In this document: positions 23,435-30,539 of the stretch, piece by piece
Layout: each line of letters opens with the position of its first letter
Position numbering within the stretch: position 1 is the first letter of the stretch
Assembly: GCA_016873255.1 (NCBI GenBank)
Contig: VGXR01000019.1
Coordinates: 1-41,795 of the forward strand
Length of the DNA stretch: 41,795 nt
Direction of reading: 5' to 3'
From: Planctomycetota bacterium
GTDB lineage: Bacteria; Planctomycetota; Phycisphaerae; Phycisphaerales; SM1A02
Program-made: the position numbers and the translations under genes
The notes under the pieces: generated by a model
The model's input: only the letters and a program-made list of their open reading frames with translations
Databases searched by the model: none
Told to the model about the DNA's origin: nothing

Positions 23435-25072
23435 TCAGGCGTCGTCGATGTCCTGCGTGGCGCGCAGGACCTCGTCGATGGTGGTCATGCCGGCGGCGGC
23501 CTTCAGCATGCCGTCGTCGCGCATGCTCTGGAAGTCCTGGTCCACCAGCGTACGGAGGTCAAGGGCGGGCCGGTTCTTGCTGATCCCCTCGCGCAGGCGC
23601 GCGTTGATGCGTGCCAGCTCGTAGAAGCCCATGCGCCCGCGGAAGCCCGAGCCGTTGCACTTGTCGCAGCCCTTGCCCTTGGGGACGCCGTCGCGGAAGA
23701 GCGCGCGCTCCTCGGGGGTGATGCGCGAGGCCGTCTCCTCGGTCATCGGCACGCGCGTCACGCACTCGCGGCAGAGGCGGCGGCCCAGGCGCTGCGCGAG
23801 CAGGCCCTCGAGGACGCTCGCGATGAGGAACGGCTCGGCGCCCATGTCCACGAGGCGGCCGACCGACGAGATCGAGTCGTTGGTGTGCAGGGTGCTGAAG
23901 AGCAGGTGGCCCGTGAGCGCGGAGCGGATCGCGATGTCCACGGTCTCGTTGTCGCGCACCTCGCCGACGAAGATGACGTCGGGGTCCTGGCGGAGGATGG
24001 CGCGCAGGCCGGTGGCGAACGTGAGGCCGCGCTTCGGGTTCACGGGGATCTGGTTGATGCCGCTGAGCTCGTACTCGACCGGGTCCTCGATGGTGATGAT
24101 CTTCTTGCGCGGGTCGTACAGCTTGTTGAGGCACGCGTAGAGCGTGGTGGTCTTGCCGCTTCCCGTGGGGCCCGTGACCAGCACCATGCCGTGCGGCTTC
24201 TGGATGAGGCGGTCCATCATCCCGCGCATCCCCTCGCGCATGCCCAGGCTCACCAGGTCGAGCGGCAGCGAGCTCTTGTCGAGGATTCGCATCACGATGC
24301 TCTCGCCGTAGACGGTCGGCACCGTGCTGACGCGGATGTCGACCTTGCGCCCCTCGAACCGCAGCGTGATGTGCCCGTCCTGCGGCACGTAGCGCTCGGC
24401 GATGTTCATGTGCGCCATGATCTTCACGCGGCCGATCAGGGCGGGCTGCAGGTGCTTGGGCGGCGGCGGCTGCTCCACCAGCACGCCGTCGATGCGGTAC
24501 TTGACCTTGAGCTCGGTCTCGAACGGCTCGATGTGGATGTCAGACGTGCGGTTCTGGATGGCCTCGAGGATGATGAGGTTCACCAGGTTGATGAGCGTCG
24601 GCTGCTCGGCCATCCGGTGGACGTCGTCCGCCTCGATGGCGTCCAGGTTGTGCTCGATCTCGCTGCCGGCGAGCTCGCTGTCCTCCGCCAGGCTCTCGGC
24701 CATGCGCGCGGCGGTGGTGCCGTACGCGGCGCGCATCAGCTCGCTGAAGAGCGCCGGCTCCATGCCGACGCGCGCCACGGGCATGCGCGCCAGCGCGGAG
24801 GTCTCGTCGACCGCGGCGATGTCGAGCGGATCGACCATCGCCACCACCAGCCGGCCGGACTCCACGCGCAGCGGCACCACGCGCAGGCGCACCGCGACGT
24901 CGGGCGCGATGCGCGCCGACACGGCGGCGTCGAGCACGGGGATCGCCTCGGCCCACTCGATGCCGAACATCCGGCAGCGGTCACGGAGCGGCGCATCCCC
25001 CGCCAGCGCGGCGAATGCGCCTGCGTCGAAGGTCGATGCAGGGACAGGCGTTCCGTGGAGGTCGTGGTCCAT
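23435..25072 (-). CDS. gspE: T2SS ATPase GspE
   Basis: A 545-residue hexameric ATPase that powers pseudopilus assembly. An N-terminal N1E/N2E region (about 1-150) precedes the ATPase domain. That domain has Walker A G-P-T-G-S-G-K-T (about 301-308), an Asp box (I-T-I-E-D-P-V-E), Walker B V-I-F-V-G-E-V-R-D (about 366-374) and a His box (T-L-H-T-N-D). A zinc-binding tetracysteine domain follows (C-R-E-C near 434, C-D-K-C near 469). I chose the ATG at 25072, with GGAAG just upstream. A GTG at 25087 overlapping the previous stop (GTGA) would add five residues. Either way the gene is tightly coupled to the upstream LTPEQ-type gene. Confidence 0.95.
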   Translation of the reverse strand: MDHDLHGTPVPASTFDAGAFAALAGDAPLRDRCRMFGIEWAEAIPVLDAAVSARIAPDVAVRLRVVPLRVESGRLVVAMVDPLDIAAVDETSALARMPVARVGMEPALFSELMRAAYGTTAARMAESLAEDSELAGSEIEHNLDAIEADDVHRMAEQPTLINLVNLIILEAIQNRTSDIHIEPFETELKVKYRIDGVLVEQPPPPKHLQPALIGRVKIMAHMNIAERYVPQDGHITLRFEGRKVDIRVSTVPTVYGESIVMRILDKSSLPLDLVSLGMREGMRGMMDRLIQKPHGMVLVTGPTGSGKTTTLYACLNKLYDPRKKIITIEDPVEYELSGINQIPVNPKRGLTFATGLRAILRQDPDVIFVGEVRDNETVDIAIRSALTGHLLFSTLHTNDSISSVGRLVDMGAEPFLIASVLEGLLAQRLGRRLCRECVTRVPMTEETASRITPEERALFRDGVPKGKGCDKCNGSGFRGRMGFYELARINARLREGISKNRPALDLRTLVDQDFQSMRDDGMLKAAAGMTTIDEVLRATQDIDDA

Positions 25073-25083
25073 TCCGCTTCCGA

Positions 25084-26463
25084 TCACTCCTTGGCGCCAG
25101 GGTCGAGCTTCGGGTCGACGGGCTTCCCGCCGCCGCCGCGGGCATCGCGAATTTCCTTGCGGCGCTCGCGCTTGGCGCCCTCCTCGTCGGCAGGTTCCGC
25201 GGCCTTCAGCCGCCGGGACTTCTCATCCGCCTCGGGGTCGATCTTCACCGCGCCCGGCATCTCCATGCGCTGCTCGGGCGTCAGGATCTCGAGCAGGCGC
25301 TCGCGGAACGGCTTGCCCATCTCCTCGCGCGCCACGCGCGCGCGCACCACCGGGTCCGCTGCATTGCCGGCCTGCGGCGTGCCGGGGGCGCTGCCCGACC
25401 GGCGCTCGGCGGCCTGCAATGCGCGCTTGCGGGGCGCCTTCGGCTCCTCCGACCGCACGGCCTCGTAGAGCTTGGTGTCCTCCGCGTCGCAGGCAACGGC
25501 GAACTCGGCCATGAGGGCGTCGATGGCGGTGGCCTGCTCGGGGGTCAGCGACGACAGGGCGCGCGCCTGCTGCATCATGACCATCACCGGGTGGATGCGG
25601 AAGACGTCCGGGTAGCCCGACTCGAGCGCCGTCCGCCGGAACTGCGCGCCGCGCTCGCCGCCGAGCGCCGCGGTGATCGACTCGATGCCCGCGTCGTTGG
25701 CGCTTCGCACCGCGATCCGCAGCGCCATCACCTTGTCCTGCGCCACGGCGCCCGCGTCGAAGTTCATCGCGCGCATCGCGTCGGTCAGCTCCGGCTCGAG
25801 CTCCTTGATGCGCCGTGCACGCGTCGACAGCGCCGTGTCCAGCGCGATCTCGTACTCCGTGACCGCGGCACGCGTCGATTCCTCCTCGGCGGCCGAGAGC
25901 TGCATGCGGCCCATCACGGCCCAGAGATCGACGCTCTCGCCGGACAGGTCGCCCTCGGGCAGCATGCGCTCGCGGCGCAGCGCGCGCTCGAAGCTCGGCC
26001 AGCGCTCCTGCTGCTGCGGGCCGAGCTGGTTCTTGAGGTCGCCCATGAACTTGTCGAACATCCGGCGCTTCTCGTCGCTCCAGGCGTTCATCGGCTCCAT
26101 CACGCGGGCGAGGATCTGGTCGCCGCTGGCGGCGTTGCCCTTGGTGGCCTCGACGGACGCCGCCTTCATCTTGTCCTTGAGCGCCTCGACGCCGGTGTTG
26201 AAGCTCGCGGCGTAGTCCTGCATCAGCGCCTCGACGATCGGCCGCTGCCATTCCTCGAGCTGCAGCGTGGAGTTCATGAGGTTGATGTCGCGCTGCAGGA
26301 TGTCAGGCTTGAACGCCTCGCCGAACGCGGCGCGGCCGCCGAACTGCGCCGCGGCCGGCGCGGTCACGGCGCCGGCGGCGAAGAGGGCCACGGCGAGTGC
26401 CGCGGCGCGGGTGCGGGAGATGAGGGTGACGGGGCGGGACGAGCGGGGAGGCATGAAGTTCAT
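25084..26463 (-). CDS. Secreted alpha-helical LTPEQ-motif protein, first gene of the T2SS operon
   Basis: A 459-residue protein with a Sec signal peptide (basic start, A/V/L core, ending near A-A-A-Q at about residue 40). The rest is almost all helical and charged. L-T-P-E-Q occurs twice, in S-L-T-P-E-Q-A and I-L-T-P-E-Q-R, and similar helical pairs occur elsewhere. L-T-P-E-Q is the signature of Spy/CpxP-type periplasmic helical proteins, which act as chaperones or metal-stress sensors. This protein is about three times their length, so I do not assign that function. The ATG at 26463 has GGAG at good spacing. The frame is open further upstream, but that part is Arg/Pro-rich and overlaps the CoA-transferase gene in another frame. 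The stop overlaps or nearly touches the gspE start. Confidence 0.75.
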   Translation of the reverse strand: MNFMPPRSSRPVTLISRTRAAALAVALFAAGAVTAPAAAQFGGRAAFGEAFKPDILQRDINLMNSTLQLEEWQRPIVEALMQDYAASFNTGVEALKDKMKAASVEATKGNAASGDQILARVMEPMNAWSDEKRRMFDKFMGDLKNQLGPQQQERWPSFERALRRERMLPEGDLSGESVDLWAVMGRMQLSAAEEESTRAAVTEYEIALDTALSTRARRIKELEPELTDAMRAMNFDAGAVAQDKVMALRIAVRSANDAGIESITAALGGERGAQFRRTALESGYPDVFRIHPVMVMMQQARALSSLTPEQATAIDALMAEFAVACDAEDTKLYEAVRSEEPKAPRKRALQAAERRSGSAPGTPQAGNAADPVVRARVAREEMGKPFRERLLEILTPEQRMEMPGAVKIDPEADEKSRRLKAAEPADEEGAKRERRKEIRDARGGGGKPVDPKLDPGAKE

Positions 26464-26654
26464 TGGATTGCTCCGGAGTTTCGTGCGGAGTCGTATTGTC
26501 GCACGGCGCGGGCCGGGGGGGCCCGGGCCGAACGCACGAGCGGCCGCGGTATCGCATGGAATCGGCAGCAACGCGGGCGGGCAACAGCGGGTTCGCCGGA
26601 TGGTGGGCGATAACACTCCCGGACGCGTTCGCACCCCCGGGCGCGGCGGACGGT

Positions 26655-27356
26655 TCAGCCCGGCGTCACGGTGCGCTGCTCGATCCGCTTGACCGCCTTC
26701 GTCACCACGATGCGCTGGACGAAGATCCCGGGGGTGTCGACCTGGTCCGGGTCGAGGTCGCCCAGGCCCACCAGCTCCTCGACCTCGGCGACGGTGACGG
26801 CACCGCACGTGGCGGCCATCGGGTTGAAGTTGCGCGCCGTCTTGCGGAACACGAGGTTGCCGGCCGGGTCGGCCTTCCACGCCTTCACGAGCGACAGGTC
26901 CGTCCGGATGCCGCGCTCGAGCACGAAGGTCTCCCCGTCGAACTCCATGTGCGGCTTGCCCTCGGCCACCACGGTCCCGACCCCGGTCTTGGTGTAGAAG
27001 CCCGCGATGCCGGCGCCGCCCGCGCGCATGCGCTCGGCCAGGGTGCCCTGCGGCGTGAACTCGAGCTGCAGCTCGCCGCTCATGAACTGGCGCTCGAACT
27101 CCGCGTTCTCGCCGACGTAGCTCGACACCATCTTGGCGATCTGGCGGGTCTTGAGCAGGAGCCCCAGGCCCCAGTCATCGACGCCGGCGTTGTTGGACAC
27201 GCACGTGAGGCCCTTGGCCCCGGAGTCGCGCAGCGCGATGATCAGCTGCTCGGGGATGCCGCACAGCCCGAAGCCGCCCACGGCCACGCTCATGCCGTCC
27301 CGCACGATGCCCTCGAGCGCCTTGGCGGGGGATTCGCAGACCTTGCTTGCACCCAT
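26655..27356 (-). CDS. scoA: 3-oxoacid CoA-transferase subunit A
   Basis: A 233-residue alpha subunit of a succinyl-CoA:3-ketoacid (or acetoacetate) CoA-transferase, which moves CoA onto acetoacetate in ketone-body or short-chain acid use. Family signatures are G-G-F-G-L-C-G-I-P-E near residue 28, S-N-N-A-G near 54, and the G-T-L-A-E-R-M-R-A-G-G-A-G-I region near 107. Length is normal for the A subunit. The catalytic glutamate is on the B subunit, normally encoded directly downstream. Here no B subunit follows: the next 190 bp have no gene and then the T2SS operon begins. An AAGGAG site sits eight bases before the ATG. Confidence 0.93.
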   Translation of the reverse strand: MGASKVCESPAKALEGIVRDGMSVAVGGFGLCGIPEQLIIALRDSGAKGLTCVSNNAGVDDWGLGLLLKTRQIAKMVSSYVGENAEFERQFMSGELQLEFTPQGTLAERMRAGGAGIAGFYTKTGVGTVVAEGKPHMEFDGETFVLERGIRTDLSLVKAWKADPAGNLVFRKTARNFNPMAATCGAVTVAEVEELVGLGDLDPDQVDTPGIFVQRIVVTKAVKRIEQRTVTPG

Positions 27357-27392
27357 GCGGCTCTCCTTGGCGGCCGGGCCGCCGGGCGCGGA

Positions 27393-27398
27393 AGTGTA
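27393..27398 (-). promoter_or_regulatory. Putative -10 box of the CoA-transferase gene
   Basis: TACACT on the minus strand, 36 bp before the ATG at 27356, leaves a leader of about 30 nt that contains the AAGGAG site. It lies back to back with the plus-strand TACGCT of the transporter gene, only 13 bp away. Confidence 0.4.
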
Positions 27399-27411
27399 TC
27401 GGCGGGGCGGC

Positions 27412-27426
27412 TACGCTTGGCCGGAC
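27412..27426 (+). promoter_or_regulatory. Probable leaderless-type promoter of the MFS gene
   Basis: TACGCT at 27412-27417 is followed by exactly 9 nt and a GTG start at 27427. There is no convincing -35 box. Confidence 0.4.
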
Positions 27427-28686
27427 GTGCCCTCCCGACCCTCGTTGCTCCTGGCGCTGCTGCTCCTGCTGTCGGCCATGCCCGACACCATGGCCGCGCC
27501 CGTGCTCAAGGAGATGTTCATCGACCGCTACGGCGCATCGGTGACGCAGGCGCAGGTGTTCATGGCCATCAACCTGCTCGGGGCGGCGGCGGCCATCCCG
27601 CTCCTGGTGTGGGGGCGTCGGCGCCATGGCCCGGTGGCGCTGCTCGTGGCGGCGTCCCTGGCGGATGCGGTGCTCCTGGGCACGCTGGCGGCGCCGATCG
27701 GCCTCTGGCCGTCGCTTGTGCTGCGCGCAGCCGAGGGCGTGACCGACGTGGTGGTGTTCGCGGCGCTCTTCGACCTGGTGCGCCGCACCTCCGGGGCGCA
27801 CGCGGCACGCGGGCTGGGGCTGGCATCGACGCCGCTGCTCCTCGGGCTTGGCTGCGGCGCAGTGGCTGGCGGCATCGCTGCGCAGCGGATCGCCGGGCAG
27901 GCCGGGGGCGCAAGCGAGGCGGATGCCGGATCCGACGTGGCGCTTGCCGTGTTCGGGGTGTCGGCGCTCGCCAGTGCGCTGGTGGCGCTCGGGGCGTTCG
28001 TCTTCCGGCGCTGGCTGTCCGGCATCGCGTCGACCGAGCCGGAGACCGGGCCCATGGTGGCCAGCGGCGAGTCGCACGCAGCACGCGTTCCCCACGGTGC
28101 GCTCGACGATCGCCCGCGCCCGCTGTCATGGAGCTGCGCGATGGCCTTCTGCGACCGCGCGACGGGCGGGCTCATCACCACCACGCTTCCGCTGGTGCTC
28201 GCCGGGTTCCTGGGCTACTCGAAGGAGCAGAGGGGCTGGCTCATCGGGCTGCCGCTCCTCCTGATGGCGCTGTGCACGGGCCCCGCCGGCGCGGTGTGCG
28301 ACCGCGTGGGAAGCCTGCGCGTTCGCGTGGCGGCGGGCCTTGCCTACGCCGCGGCGTTCGCGCTCATCCCCGCGGCTGCCTCCAGCCAGCCGCTCCTTGC
28401 GGCGGTGATGGTGGCGGTCGGCCTTTCCGCCGGTGCGCTGTTCTCGAGCTCGCTGGCCATCGCCGCCGAGAGCGGGGGGTCGACCGTGGCGCTCGGCTCG
28501 TTCCGCGCAGCGGGGGACCTCGGGTTCTTCGCGGGCACCGCGCTGTCGATCGCCATGGTCTCCGCGCTCGGAAGCGACGGCGAAGCCACCTACTCCGACT
28601 ACTCGGCGGTCATCGTGCTCTTCGGAATGGTGCACGCGGCCTGCACGCTCGCCGTCGTCGTGCTCGCACGTCGCGGCGTCAGTTGA
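27427..28686 (+). CDS. Major facilitator superfamily transporter
   Basis: A 419-residue polytopic membrane protein with about 12 hydrophobic segments in two halves and a longer hydrophilic linker around residues 205-235. Signs of the MFS fold are the paired amphipathic helices and basic loops such as G-R-R-R-H-G after the second segment, and C-D-R-V-G-S-L-R after the eighth (the D-R-x-G-R-R-like loop). The substrate cannot be told from sequence. The GTG at 27427 includes the first membrane segment; the next in-frame ATG (27478) would remove it. The frame is open upstream, but that region overlaps the divergent CoA-transferase gene. The end overlaps the stop of the convergent sigma-factor gene by 8 bp. 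Confidence 0.8.
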   Translation: MPSRPSLLLALLLLLSAMPDTMAAPVLKEMFIDRYGASVTQAQVFMAINLLGAAAAIPLLVWGRRRHGPVALLVAASLADAVLLGTLAAPIGLWPSLVLRAAEGVTDVVVFAALFDLVRRTSGAHAARGLGLASTPLLLGLGCGAVAGGIAAQRIAGQAGGASEADAGSDVALAVFGVSALASALVALGAFVFRRWLSGIASTEPETGPMVASGESHAARVPHGALDDRPRPLSWSCAMAFCDRATGGLITTTLPLVLAGFLGYSKEQRGWLIGLPLLLMALCTGPAGAVCDRVGSLRVRVAAGLAYAAAFALIPAAASSQPLLAAVMVAVGLSAGALFSSSLAIAAESGGSTVALGSFRAAGDLGFFAGTALSIAMVSALGSDGEATYSDYSAVIVLFGMVHAACTLAVVVLARRGVS

Positions 28687-29755
28687 CGGCCACGGGCGCG
28701 CTGCCGGCAAGGCTGCCGTGCCCGGCGCCCTCGAATGCCATCCGCAGCTTCTCGAGCGCGGTGTTCTGGATCTGGCGGACTCGCTCCTTGGTGAGTCCGA
28801 TCAGCCGTCCGACCTGAGCCAGCGTGGGGGCACGACCGGGCTCGCCGGCCTCGAGCGCGAAGCGGTGCATCACCACGGCACGCTCCACGTCGGTGAGCTC
28901 GGCCTCGTTGGCCTCCACGATCCGGCGCAGCTCGTCGGCATCGCGGCGCTCGCTCTGCGCGCGCACGGCGGCAACGCCCTCGCCGCGCTCGAGCGCCGGG
29001 TCGAACTCCACCGGGAAGCGCTGGCGGTGCTTGGCCACCTTCATGCCGTGGCGGCTGAATGCCTTCAGGATGGCGCGGCATGCATAGGTGCTGAACTTGA
29101 AGCCGCGTGCGCAGTCGAACTTGTCGACGGCGCGCATGAGGGCCATGTTGCCCTCGCCGATCAGGTCGGGGAACTCGCCCTCGCCCAGGCGCACGCGCTT
29201 GGCCATGGCCAGCACCAGCGCAAGGTTCGTCTCTGCGATCTGCTCGCGGATGCGGGTGGCGGTGGAATGCCAGCGCACGACCTCGCGGGCCTGCTCCAGC
29301 GTGGGGGCAGCGCCCTGCAGGCGGCGGTGCATGCGCTCCACGCGGTAGCGCGCGTAGTTGAGCTGCATGAAGATGACGCGCTCCTGCGCGGCGGTGAGCA
29401 GGATGCCCTCGTTGCGGCGCGGGCCCGCGGAGCCGTCCGCCTCCATCACCGGCCGGTACCAGGCGACGCTCGGCTTCGGCACCGGGGGCGCCAGGTCGAA
29501 GATGCGCCGCTCGGCGCCGACCTTGCTGAACTCGGGGTTGGGCATGAAGTCAAGCTTGCCCTTCAGGATCTCGCTCGCGCGAGCAATCACCTCCGCCGGG
29601 CGCGTAGGAGCGACGGGCGGCTTCCGCTGCGTTCGGTCCGGGCCGGCCGCCGCGCTGGCTTTCGGCACGACCGCTCCTGCCCCCCCGCGCATGCGGAGGT
29701 TGCGACGCGCGAACATCGAGCCGTCGTGAAGAGTGGGGACTGGCAGCGTTGACAT
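28679..29755 (-). CDS. Sigma-70 family RNA polymerase sigma factor (group 2/3-like)
   Basis: A 358-residue sigma factor. Region 2 spans about residues 177-235, with F-P-D-L-I-G-E-G-N-M-A-L-M and D-K-F-D-C-A-R-G-F-K-F-S-T-Y-A. Region 3 follows, and region 4 lies near 290-345 with the helix-turn-helix motif L-A-Q-V-G-R-L-I-G-L-T-K-E-R-V-R-Q-I-Q. Region 1.1 is absent, and the N-terminal ~100 residues are not typical of RpoD. At the position of the promoter-melting pair W-W in region 2.3 (T-W-W-I-R) it reads C-R-A-I-L, with Arg227 and Ala228. This points to a specialised factor rather than the housekeeping one. An AGGAG site lies 10 nt before the ATG at 29755. The frame is open upstream through the ndk region; that is not coding. 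Confidence 0.9.
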   Translation of the reverse strand: MSTLPVPTLHDGSMFARRNLRMRGGAGAVVPKASAAAGPDRTQRKPPVAPTRPAEVIARASEILKGKLDFMPNPEFSKVGAERRIFDLAPPVPKPSVAWYRPVMEADGSAGPRRNEGILLTAAQERVIFMQLNYARYRVERMHRRLQGAAPTLEQAREVVRWHSTATRIREQIAETNLALVLAMAKRVRLGEGEFPDLIGEGNMALMRAVDKFDCARGFKFSTYACRAILKAFSRHGMKVAKHRQRFPVEFDPALERGEGVAAVRAQSERRDADELRRIVEANEAELTDVERAVVMHRFALEAGEPGRAPTLAQVGRLIGLTKERVRQIQNTALEKLRMAFEGAGHGSLAGSAPVAVN

Positions 29756-29910
29756 GGCGTGGCGACTCCTGAAGAGGCGGTCCATCTGGCAGTACGCGGC
29801 GCTTCGCCAGAAGTTCGGATTGGATTCAATGGAATTTGAAAGTTCGATCAGCGAGTGTCCTCCATATGTCTGGGGTCGCCGGGCGCCAACGGCGCCACGC
29901 CGCTCGGGCC

Positions 29911-29940
29911 AATAAAAACCACCAGCCAAGGCTGGTGGTT
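29911..29940 (-). terminator. Intrinsic terminator of ndk
   Basis: An 11-bp perfect inverted repeat (29917-29927 with 29930-29940) reads on the minus strand as a stem followed by TTTTTATT. It lies 43 bp after the ndk stop and insulates the downstream sigma-factor gene. Confidence 0.88.
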
Positions 29941-29982
29941 CTCGGACGTTTTCGTCCAGCGTTCCTTGGCGGGTGCCGCGGG

Positions 29983-30453
29983 TTACTCGGCCGTGCCGCT
30001 CGACATGTCGTACACCCACGCGTCGCCGGCGCGGGAGAAGCCCAGCACCTCGCCGGGGCCGAAGAAGAGGCCGAGCTCTCGAGCCGCCGCCTCCGGGCCG
30101 TCGGAGCCGTGGATCAGGTTGAAGCTGTTGGAGACGCCGAAGTCGCCGCGGATGGTGCCGGCGGCGGCCTTGGAGCCGAAGGTCGCGCCCATCAGGTTGC
30201 GGCAGACGGCGATGGCGCCGTTGCCGCGGATGGCGAGGACCATCACCGGGCTGGAGGTCATGAACTTCACCAGGCCCGGGTAGAAGGGCTTGGAGACATG
30301 GTCCTTGTAGTGCTGGGCAGCCAGCTCGGGGGTGATCCGCGTGAGCTTGGCGCCGACGACCTGCAGGCCCTTCTCTTCGAAGCGGGTGATGATGCGGCCC
30401 ATGAGGCCGCGCTGGACGGCGTCGGGCTTGAGGATGATCAGGCTGGTTTCCAT
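29983..30453 (-). CDS. ndk: Nucleoside diphosphate kinase
   Basis: A 156-residue enzyme that transfers the gamma-phosphate between nucleoside triphosphates and diphosphates through a phosphohistidine. The N-terminal L-I-I-L-K-P-D-A-V strand, the G-T-I-R-G-D-F segment and the active-site loop N-L-I-H-G-S-D (His115) are all present, and length is normal. The ATG at 30453 has GGAG with good spacing. The gene is divergent from the topoisomerase VI operon across 86 bp. Its own terminator follows, so it is a single-gene unit. Confidence 0.97.
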   Translation of the reverse strand: METSLIILKPDAVQRGLMGRIITRFEEKGLQVVGAKLTRITPELAAQHYKDHVSKPFYPGLVKFMTSSPVMVLAIRGNGAIAVCRNLMGATFGSKAAAGTIRGDFGVSNSFNLIHGSDGPEAAARELGLFFGPGEVLGFSRAGDAWVYDMSSGTAE

Positions 30454-30480
30454 GGAGTTCTCCGGGTGGGAAGGGCGAAG

Positions 30481-30490
30481 AGTGTACTGT
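30481..30490. promoter_or_regulatory. Overlapping divergent -10 boxes of ndk and top6B
   Basis: On the minus strand TACACT (30481-30486) lies 28 bp before the ndk ATG. On the plus strand TACTGT (30485-30490) lies 50 bp before the top6B ATG. If both are used, RNA polymerase cannot occupy both at once. Neither has a strong -35 box. Confidence 0.35.
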
Positions 30491-30539
30491 AGTCGCCCGA
30501 TCGGCGGACCCCGCCGGACGGGCATGGAGGCCCCCGCAG

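Noticed and set aside
26464-26880. N-terminal extension of the LTPEQ-type protein.
   Set aside because: Arg/Pro-rich shadow overlapping scoA. The ATG at 26463 has a Shine-Dalgarno and a signal peptide directly after it.
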